Part shown: positions 1 to 5,000 of the stretch, one piece after another
Layout: each line of letters starts with the position of its first letter
Numbering within the stretch: the stretch's first letter is position 1
Source of the DNA: Bdellovibrionales bacterium
GTDB lineage: Bacteria > Bdellovibrionota > Bdellovibrionia > Bdellovibrionales > UBA1609
DNA: 5,941 bases
Assembly: GCA_026648125.1 (NCBI GenBank)
Contig: JAPKGD010000136.1
Coordinates: forward strand, 1-5,941
Direction of reading: 5' to 3'
Notes under the pieces: model-generated
What the model was told of the DNA's origin: nothing
Seen by the model: only the letters and a program-made list of their open reading frames with translations
Databases searched by the model: none
Position numbers and translations under genes: made by a program

Positions 1-692
1 ATTTCGTATTCAATTGCCTTTTCGATGAAGCGAAACGAATTGATGTTTTTCAATTCGACTTTAGTACCAAACTTACTCTCTCCCTTTTTCCTAACACTCA
101 CATTGCAATCACAGCGCATGGAACCTTCTTCAAGGTTGCCATCACAAACACCTAAATATCTCAAAATCTTCCGCACTGTTCGAGCGTACTCGGCAGCCTC
201 AGCGGGCGATCTCATGTCTGGCCCACTTACGATCTCTAGAAGTGGAACACCCGCTCGATTCAAGTTGATTAAGGTGTACTCAGAAAAATGCTGAGACTTG
301 CCGGCATCTTCTTCCATGTGGGCGCGAACCACACTTACCCTTTTGTATTCGCCATCTAAAAAGTAATCAACATGACCATGCTCACAAAGAGGTTCATCAA
401 ATTGTGAAATTTGATAGCCCTTCGGCAAATCTGGATAGAAGTAGTTCTTTCGTGCGAAAACAGATTTCTCCCGTATCGAGCAGTTGAGCGCTAAACCGGT
501 GCGAATTGAATATTCAATAGCTTGTCGGTTGACCACAGGAAGTGATCCAGGCATTCCCAAGCTCACAGGATGAGTGTGCTCATTATCTGCTCCACCAAAC
601 GCGGCAGAATCCGGAGAAAACATTTTACTCTGAGTTAACAACTGCGCATGAATTTCGAGGCCAATGACGGCTTCCCAATCACTATAAGCCAT
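1..692 (-). CDS. gatB: Asp/Glu-tRNA amidotransferase subunit B, 3' end outside window (partial)
   Basis: GatB is the tRNA-binding and kinase/transamidase subunit of GatCAB. It phosphorylates the side chain of Glu on tRNA(Gln), or Asp on tRNA(Asn), and amidates it with ammonia delivered from GatA. The frame is open for 230 codons from the ATG at 692 to the window edge, roughly half of the usual ~475 residues; the tail domains (helical and YqeY-like) are missing only because the window ends. Visible landmarks are GLEIHAQL (11-18, with the metal-site His15), KNYFYPDLPKGYQISQ (82-97), HMEEDAGK (125-132), NLNRAGVPLLEIVS (143-156), EEGSMRCDCNVSVR (188-201) and KVELKNINSF (211-220). The start is supported by the conserved WEAVIGLEIH a few residues in and by a GGAGG about 11 bases upstream. 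It overlaps the end of gatA by 11 bases, so translation is probably coupled. Two residues differ from the commonest form of the motifs: Asn143 where Asp is usual, and Cys196 where Ala is usual. Confidence 0.96.
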   Translation of the reverse strand, partial: MAYSDWEAVIGLEIHAQLLTQSKMFSPDSAAFGGADNEHTHPVSLGMPGSLPVVNRQAIEYSIRTGLALNCSIREKSVFARKNYFYPDLPKGYQISQFDEPLCEHGHVDYFLDGEYKRVSVVRAHMEEDAGKSQHFSEYTLINLNRAGVPLLEIVSGPDMRSPAEAAEYARTVRKILRYLGVCDGNLEEGSMRCDCNVSVRKKGESKFGTKVELKNINSFRFIEKAIEYE

Positions 693-2157
693 TTGGTTTT
701 CGCCCTCCCGCACCTAAAGCCTTTTCAATTGCATAAGCAACATTCAACATTTTCTCTTCCTGAAAGTGTGCAGCTGAGAGCTGTACACCAATCGGAAGGC
801 CCGATGCCGAGAACCCACCCGGCACACTCATGCCTGGAATTCCCACCATGTTGGTTGAAATAGTAAAAATATCGTTGAGATACATCTGCAGTGGATTAGA
901 AACACGCTCGCCAATTTTAAAGGCCGGCGCCGTAGTAACTGGAGTTAATAAAACATCGCACTTTTGAAATGCCGCAGAAAACTCATCTCTCAAAAGTCGT
1001 CTGACCTGACCGGCTTTTCTATAATATGCGTCATAATATCCACTTGAAAGCGCATAAGTACCCAACATAATTCGCCGCTTTACTTCGGGGCCAAATCCCT
1101 CACCTCTTGATCGAGAATAGAATTCTTCAAGGTCGGCCGCTGGGACTTTGCTGAAATCCGATCTATATCCAAACCGTACGCCATCATAACGAGCTAAATT
1201 CGAAGAGGCCTCTGAGGTCGCTATGAGGTAGTATATCGGGACACCATATCCGGTGAGGGGAATCGAAACTTCTACCGTCGTAGCACCTGCTTCTTTGACC
1301 GCCCTAAGCGCTTCGTTCACTACTTTCTTTGTGTCTTCACTAACTTCATCTGAGAAGTACTCTTTGGGCAGTCCGATTTTCATTCCCTTGAGGTCAGACT
1401 TTAGGCTTTTACTCCATTCCGGCACTGGAACCTGTGCCGTCGTAGAATCCTTCGCGTCGTGACCCGAGATCACTTCCATCATCAGAGCAGCATCTTCAAC
1501 AGTTCTTGTCATTGGCCCGGCCTGATCAAGTGACGAGGCAAAGGCAATGATGCCGTAGCGACTCACGCGTCCATAGGTAGGTTTAATTCCCACGATTCCG
1601 CAAAAGTTTGCCGGCTGTCGAATGGAGCCGCCCGTGTCCGTTCCGATTGCGCCAGCAGCCATGCCGGCGGCGACCGCTGCGGCCGAACCACCACTCGAGC
1701 CACCTGGAACGGCCGATTCATCCCAAGGGTTTTTCACCGGACCGTAGTTTGAGTTTTCATTACTCGATCCCATGGCAAATTCGTCCATGTTGGTTTTGCC
1801 AATAGTAATTGCTCCGGCCCCCTCGAGTCGCTCAACCACCGTCGAAGAGTAAGGCGGAATAAAATTATTAAGGATCTTAGACGCCGCAGTTGTCTTGAGC
1901 CCTTTGGTACAAAGCATATCTTTAATCGCCAGGGGGACTCCTGCAAGCGGGCCGACCTTTTCGCCCTTCTCAATGGCCTTGTCGACGGCCTCCGCCTGTT
2001 CGAGAGCCTTGTCACTCAAGGTGATATAAGCATTAAACTTAGGATTTAGATCTCGGCACCGAGTTAAAAAAAGCTCCGTCACATGTCTCGCCTTAACATC
2101 GCGCTTTAAAATCTGATCCCGGATTTGCTTGAGTGGAGTGTAAAAAATCTCGCTCAT
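682..2157 (-). CDS. gatA: Asp/Glu-tRNA amidotransferase subunit A (glutaminase subunit)
   Basis: GatA is the amidase-signature subunit that hydrolyses glutamine and channels ammonia to GatB for making Gln-tRNA(Gln) and/or Asn-tRNA(Asn) in the cytoplasm. With the start at 2157 (MSEIFYTPLKQ) the protein has 491 residues, the usual family length. The Ser-cisSer-Lys catalytic triad is intact: Lys79 in VPLAIKD, Ser154 in GGSSGGS (152-158), and the nucleophile Ser178 in GTDTGGSIRQPA (172-183). These numbers match those I recall for the Staphylococcus aureus enzyme. The conserved EGFGPEVKRRIMLGTY (353-368) and the YLND...GIPGMSVP region (426-446) are also present. An ATG at 2229 would add 24 residues and overlap gatC by 71 bases. 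I prefer 2157 because the added residues do not look like GatA, and because the ATG at 2157 follows the gatC stop by one base with GGTGGT five bases before it. The stop overlaps the start of gatB. Confidence 0.97.
   Translation of the reverse strand: MSEIFYTPLKQIRDQILKRDVKARHVTELFLTRCRDLNPKFNAYITLSDKALEQAEAVDKAIEKGEKVGPLAGVPLAIKDMLCTKGLKTTAASKILNNFIPPYSSTVVERLEGAGAITIGKTNMDEFAMGSSNENSNYGPVKNPWDESAVPGGSSGGSAAAVAAGMAAGAIGTDTGGSIRQPANFCGIVGIKPTYGRVSRYGIIAFASSLDQAGPMTRTVEDAALMMEVISGHDAKDSTTAQVPVPEWSKSLKSDLKGMKIGLPKEYFSDEVSEDTKKVVNEALRAVKEAGATTVEVSIPLTGYGVPIYYLIATSEASSNLARYDGVRFGYRSDFSKVPAADLEEFYSRSRGEGFGPEVKRRIMLGTYALSSGYYDAYYRKAGQVRRLLRDEFSAAFQKCDVLLTPVTTAPAFKIGERVSNPLQMYLNDIFTISTNMVGIPGMSVPGGFSASGLPIGVQLSAAHFQEEKMLNVAYAIEKALGAGGRKPNGL
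704..708 (-). promoter_or_regulatory. Shine-Dalgarno of gatB inside the end of gatA
   Basis: GGAGG, read on the minus strand, lies about 11 bases before the gatB ATG, within the last codons of gatA. The spacing is a little longer than the usual optimum. It supports the ATG at 692 as the gatB start and shows that gatB can recruit ribosomes within the polycistronic message. Confidence 0.55.
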
Positions 2158-2158
2158 T

Positions 2159-2440
2159 CTACACCACCGGAGGAACTTTAAAGAGGTTACCGCTTCGGTC
2201 TGGTGCATTTGCCATTGCTGTCTCAGCACCTTCCCAGGCTTGACTGAGATCGGGTCTTAAATTCTGCTCCATATCGGTGGGCGTAACTAATGGCTCCACA
2301 TTCGCCGTCTCCACCTTTGAGATTTGCTCAAAATACTCCAAGATGCTTGAGAATTGCTTCCCATATACGGCAAGCTCTTCATTTGAGAGCTGGAGCCTTG
2401 CCAATTTCGCGACTTTCTTCAGCTCGGATTCGCTGATCAT
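2159..2440 (-). CDS. gatC: Asp/Glu-tRNA amidotransferase subunit C
   Basis: GatC is the small subunit that wraps around the GatA-GatB interface and stabilises the complex. From the ATG at 2440 it has 93 residues, normal for the family. The N-terminal helical part has the usual pattern (VAKLARLQLSNEEL at 9-22, then SSILEYFEQI). The C-terminal half carries the VEPL, LRPD and NAPD blocks and ends in FKVPPVV, like the family's VPkvv ending. The start is chosen because MISESELKKVAKLARL aligns with the family N-terminus and is preceded by AGGGGTG at close spacing. A longer frame from an ATG at 2497 would add 19 unrelated residues and would begin upstream of the likely transcription start. It is the first gene of the gatC-gatA-gatB operon and its stop is one base before the gatA ATG. 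Confidence 0.95.
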   Translation of the reverse strand: MISESELKKVAKLARLQLSNEELAVYGKQFSSILEYFEQISKVETANVEPLVTPTDMEQNLRPDLSQAWEGAETAMANAPDRSGNLFKVPPVV

Positions 2441-2443
2441 GGG

Positions 2444-2450
2444 CACCCCT
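2444..2450 (-). promoter_or_regulatory. Shine-Dalgarno of gatC
   Basis: AGGGGTG on the minus strand sits three bases before the ATG at 2440, with its GGGG core five bases away. It resembles AGGAGGTG and decides the start in favour of 2440 over the in-frame ATG at 2497. Confidence 0.6.
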
Positions 2451-2468
2451 TTTATTCGTAACTGAACA

Positions 2469-2497
2469 TTCTTAGTCGAACTCTGCCTGACGCGCAA
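2469..2497 (-). promoter_or_regulatory. Candidate promoter of the gatCAB operon
   Basis: On the minus strand TTGCGC (2497-2492) and TAAGAA (2474-2469) are separated by exactly 17 bases. Each box matches only about three of six consensus positions, so the call rests mainly on spacing and location. The start point would be near 2462, giving a leader of about 22 bases ahead of gatC. Confidence 0.3.
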
Positions 2498-2526
2498 TCC
2501 TGGCGCAAATTAGAGACTCCGGCACA

Positions 2527-2554
2527 TTGACCCCTTAAGACCCTGTGTTATTTT
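2527..2554 (+). promoter_or_regulatory. Candidate promoter of ligA, placing the start at or next to the ATG
   Basis: TTGACC (2527-2532, five of six to the -35 consensus) and TATTTT (2549-2554, four of six to the -10 consensus) are 16 bases apart. Transcription would begin about seven bases after the -10 box, at 2561, which is the A of the ligA ATG. No purine-rich Shine-Dalgarno lies between the -10 box and the ATG. An alternative promoter farther upstream cannot be excluded. Confidence 0.4.
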
Positions 2555-2560
2555 CCAGAA

Positions 2561-4648
2561 ATGGCAAAATCCACGGGCACATCCAACGTTGAGAAGAAAA
2601 TTGCGTCGCTTAAAGAGCAGATTCGACATCATGATCGGCTTTATTACGTCCTTGATCAGCCTGAAATCACCGATGCCCAATACGATGAGCTTTTCAACGA
2701 ATTGGTTCGCCTCGAAAAGGAACACCCAAGCCTCTTGACTCCTGACTCTCCAAGTCAGCGGGTGGGCGGAGAGGCCCTAGATAAGTTCACAAAACGCGAC
2801 CACCGGCTACCCATGCTTTCTCTCCAGAACACCTATTCGGCGGATGAGATTTCTGAATTCGATCAGCGATTAAAGAAGTTTTTATCTTCAAGCCAAGATA
2901 TCTCCTACTTTTGCGAACCTAAACTCGACGGGCTGGCTCTCGAGCTGGTTTATGAGAATGGTCTTCTGGTCGCCGCGCTGACCCGGGGAGATGGCCAAAC
3001 AGGAGAGGACGTTCTCAGCAATGTGCGTACCATCCGCTCAATCCCACTTCGCTTGAGAGGAGCTAATCCACCGAAGCTCCTCGAGGTTCGAGGCGAAGTA
3101 TTAATGTTTAAAAGTGATTTTCTCGAGTTGAACGAGGAACAGGAAGAAGCCGGCCTGCCGACTTTTGCCAATCCTCGAAATGCAGCGGCTGGCTCGCTCA
3201 GGCAGCTTGACCCGCGTATTACAGCATCACGTCCTCTCAGAATGTTCTGCTATGCTCCGGGCGCAACTGAAGGAATCGAGTTCAAAAGTCAGCATGAGAT
3301 GCTCCAGGTCTTTGCAGAATTTGGACTGCCAACTTTAAGCCATGGTTCACTAAAGGCTCTCGAACAACTTGCTGCAAAGGTAAAGGGGGAGCGCTCTCTC
3401 CGCGGCCCCTTTGAACTCCTCTGTCAGGTAACAGACTGCAAGGGTGCTATTTCTTATTATCAAACCATCGAAAAGCTGAGGCACGCATTACCTTTTGAAA
3501 TCGATGGTGTTGTCATCAAGGTGAATAACTTTGATCTGCAAGTGGAGTTGGGAATGGTGGCTCGCTCACCCCGGTGGGCTTCAGCCGCTAAATTCAAACC
3601 CGAACAGGCGACGACTGTGATTGAGGAAATTGCCGTGCGGGTGGGGCGCACAGGCGCGCTCACTCCTGTTGCTATTATGAAACCTGTCCGAGTGGGCGGA
3701 GTCACCGTTTCGCATGCGACTTTACATAATCAAGACGAGATTGATCGCAAGGATGTTCGAGTGGGCGATACGGTGGTTATACACCGTGCGGGGGATGTAA
3801 TTCCTGAAGTTGTTTCCGTTGTACTTGAAAAACGAGCAAAGGATTCGAAGCCATTCCGCATACCCTCTCATTGCCCAGCCTGCGGCGAAAAAGCCACGCA
3901 AATTCAAGGTGAAGTTATCACTCGATGCACCAACCGACATTGTCCAGCTATTGCAGTTGAGGGGCTAAAGCATTTTGTCAGCCGAAGAGCTATGGACATC
4001 GACAAGCTCGGCGAAAAAATTATTGAGCAACTGGTACAAGCCAAGTTGGTAAGCCGCTTTTCTGACCTTTATCGACTATCCCTTAATGATTTGTTGTCCT
4101 TAGAACGCCAGGGCGAAAAATCTGCGAAGAATATTCTCGAGAGCATCGACCAAAGCAAAAGTCCGCCTTTGGCTCGCTTTATACACGCCCTCGGACTGCG
4201 GTTTGTAGGAGAAGCCACAGCTCGTTCTCTGGCAGACCATTTTGGTTCAATTGAAGCCCTCATGGAAGCCAGTGAAGAATCTTTGACCAACGTTCCTGAT
4301 GTTGGGCCTAAAGTGGCCTCAAGCATTGTGTCTGAGTTGAGCAATCCGCAGTTAAAAAAGGAAATACATAGTCTCCTTGAGTTGGGAGTAAAGCCGATCT
4401 CGAGCGCAAAGAGCCGAGCAAGCTCGAAGCTCCAGGCGATGAATATCGTCGTGACTGGAACGCTCCCCTTGGATCGAGATGACGTGAAGGACCTCATCGT
4501 GTCCCATGGCGGCCGGGCCACTTCTTCGGTCAGCAAAAACACAAATTATGTGCTGGCTGGAGACAGCCCAGGATCCAAACTGGATAAGGCCCGAGAGCTT
4601 GGGGTTCCGATTATCAGCTGGGACGAATTTCAGCGTTTGATTGAATAA
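2561..4648 (+). CDS. ligA: NAD-dependent DNA ligase LigA
   Basis: LigA seals 3'-OH/5'-phosphate nicks using NAD+, joining Okazaki fragments and completing repair. The 695 residues cover every domain of the family. Domain Ia for NMN binding is at about 10-75, with YYVLDQPEITDAQYDEL and DSPSQRVGG. The adenylation domain is at about 76-345, with the AMP-accepting Lys121 in KLDG, then TRGDGQTGEDV, EVRGE, NPRNAAAGSLRQLD and EIDGVVIK. The OB fold is at about 346-430, with VGRTGALTPVA and HRAGDVIPEV. A four-cysteine zinc finger (Cys438, 441, 456, 461) follows, then helix-hairpin-helix repeats (about 465-610), and a C-terminal BRCT domain (about 625-695) with VVTGTL and SKNTNYVLAG. The ATG at 2561 lacks a visible Shine-Dalgarno, but an in-frame stop at 2528 leaves only a CTG (2543) as an upstream alternative. 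The N-terminus has only a few residues more than typical LigA. It is transcribed divergently from gatCAB and convergently with the histone gene. All key catalytic residues are present and no disruption was seen. Confidence 0.98.
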   Translation: MAKSTGTSNVEKKIASLKEQIRHHDRLYYVLDQPEITDAQYDELFNELVRLEKEHPSLLTPDSPSQRVGGEALDKFTKRDHRLPMLSLQNTYSADEISEFDQRLKKFLSSSQDISYFCEPKLDGLALELVYENGLLVAALTRGDGQTGEDVLSNVRTIRSIPLRLRGANPPKLLEVRGEVLMFKSDFLELNEEQEEAGLPTFANPRNAAAGSLRQLDPRITASRPLRMFCYAPGATEGIEFKSQHEMLQVFAEFGLPTLSHGSLKALEQLAAKVKGERSLRGPFELLCQVTDCKGAISYYQTIEKLRHALPFEIDGVVIKVNNFDLQVELGMVARSPRWASAAKFKPEQATTVIEEIAVRVGRTGALTPVAIMKPVRVGGVTVSHATLHNQDEIDRKDVRVGDTVVIHRAGDVIPEVVSVVLEKRAKDSKPFRIPSHCPACGEKATQIQGEVITRCTNRHCPAIAVEGLKHFVSRRAMDIDKLGEKIIEQLVQAKLVSRFSDLYRLSLNDLLSLERQGEKSAKNILESIDQSKSPPLARFIHALGLRFVGEATARSLADHFGSIEALMEASEESLTNVPDVGPKVASSIVSELSNPQLKKEIHSLLELGVKPISSAKSRASSKLQAMNIVVTGTLPLDRDDVKDLIVSHGGRATSSVSKNTNYVLAGDSPGSKLDKARELGVPIISWDEFQRLIE

Positions 4649-4675
4649 AAAAGGCCGACTCAAAGGTCAGCCTTT
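4647..4675. terminator. Bidirectional rho-independent terminator between ligA and the histone gene
   Basis: The arms AAAGGCCGAC (4650-4659) and GTCAGCCTTT (4666-4675) form a ten-position stem with a six-base loop. Read from the histone side (minus strand), the one non-Watson-Crick position is a U-G wobble, so the stem is fully paired, and it runs into six U residues (4652-4647). Read from ligA, the same position is a C-A mismatch and the tail is the weaker UUUCUAUUU. It therefore looks shared by the two convergent genes but better suited to the histone transcript. Its last bases overlap the ligA stop codon. Confidence 0.75.
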
Positions 4676-4698
4676 CTATTTCAAAGTTTTAATTCAGA

Positions 4699-4893
4699 TT
4701 AAAGGTGATCGATAACGATATCGCGAGCCATGACCGTCTTGCGGCCATCTGCCTTCGCGCTATCAACGCCCTTTTGGCAAAGTCGCTCAACAGCCTTGCT
4801 CAATACGTCGATCGTTTCAGCGGACGTGTTGCAGCCGCCTTGTTCCTTAATGAATTTTTTAACTTTGCTGGTTACAACTAAAACTTCCGCCAT
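4699..4893 (-). CDS. Bacterial single histone-fold protein (Bdellovibrio HBb-like)
   Basis: This 64-residue protein is one histone fold, as in archaeal histones and the HBb protein of Bdellovibrio, and is expected to act as a dimer that binds and bends chromosomal DNA. In order: helix 1 (about 8-18, SKVKKFIKEQG, lysine-rich), loop 1 (19-24), long helix 2 (about 25-49), loop 2 with the signature GRKTVMARD (50-58), and a short helix 3 ending at Leu64. GRKTVMARDI lines up with the archaeal GRKTIKAEDI. The Arg51/Asp58 pair has the spacing of the structural salt bridge (Arg52/Asp59 in HMfB), and Lys52-Thr53 are the loop-2 DNA contacts. Helix 3 stops about four to five residues short of archaeal histones. 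It is not the double-fold DUF1931 type, which is about twice as long. A near-ideal GGAGGA precedes the ATG. The gene stands alone, with its own candidate promoter and a strong terminator. Family identity rests on motif and length recognition, not a search. Confidence 0.9.
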   Translation of the reverse strand: MAEVLVVTSKVKKFIKEQGGCNTSAETIDVLSKAVERLCQKGVDSAKADGRKTVMARDIVIDHL

Positions 4894-4896
4894 AAT

Positions 4897-4902
4897 TCCT
4901 CC
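4897..4902 (-). promoter_or_regulatory. Strong Shine-Dalgarno of the histone gene
   Basis: GGAGGA on the minus strand is followed by ATT and then the ATG at 4893. It is the best match to the anti-Shine-Dalgarno in the window and suggests efficient translation. It also fixes the start of this short gene. Confidence 0.75.
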
Positions 4903-4959
4903 AAATCAAATTTAACTAACAATGAGGGGTAACAAGGGGAACTTGGTATGTCTAGCTCA

Positions 4960-4989
4960 ATTAAATAAGTGAACGAAGGACATAACCAA
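4960..4989 (-). promoter_or_regulatory. Candidate promoter of the histone gene
   Basis: On the minus strand TTGGTT (4989-4984) and TTTAAT (4965-4960, five of six to the -10 consensus) are 18 bases apart, in the spacer after the phosphoesterase stop. Transcription would start near 4953, giving a leader of about 60 bases. The -35 box is weak (three of six). No clear terminator was found between the phosphoesterase gene and this site, so read-through from upstream is also possible. Confidence 0.3.
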
Positions 4990-5000
4990 TAATGCGCCGC

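Noticed and set aside
25..294. 89-codon open frame on the plus strand at the left edge
   Set aside because: It is antisense to gatB, whose frame is conserved and open throughout. The translated product shows no family features.
2158..2229. Longer gatA beginning at the ATG at 2229
   Set aside because: The extra 24 residues do not resemble GatA N-termini and would overlap gatC by 71 bases. The ATG at 2157 gives the normal length and the standard catalytic residue numbering.
2441..2497. Longer gatC beginning at the ATG at 2497
   Set aside because: The added 19 residues are not family-like, the ATG at 2440 has its own Shine-Dalgarno, and the longer start falls upstream of the predicted transcription start.
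2491..2508. Repeated GCGCAA in the gatC-ligA spacer as an operator
   Set aside because: Two six-base copies at short distance could be chance, and one is used by the candidate -35 box. No symmetric or extended operator is visible.
4069..4542. 157-codon open frame antisense to ligA
   Set aside because: It lies wholly within the ligA coding region, has no recognisable domain, and is explained as a shadow of the codon pattern of a clear gene.
4921..4960. Possible hairpin (CAAG/CTTG around GGGAA) after the phosphoesterase gene as its terminator
   Set aside because: Only four base pairs form, with no following U-tract, so it does not qualify as a terminator.
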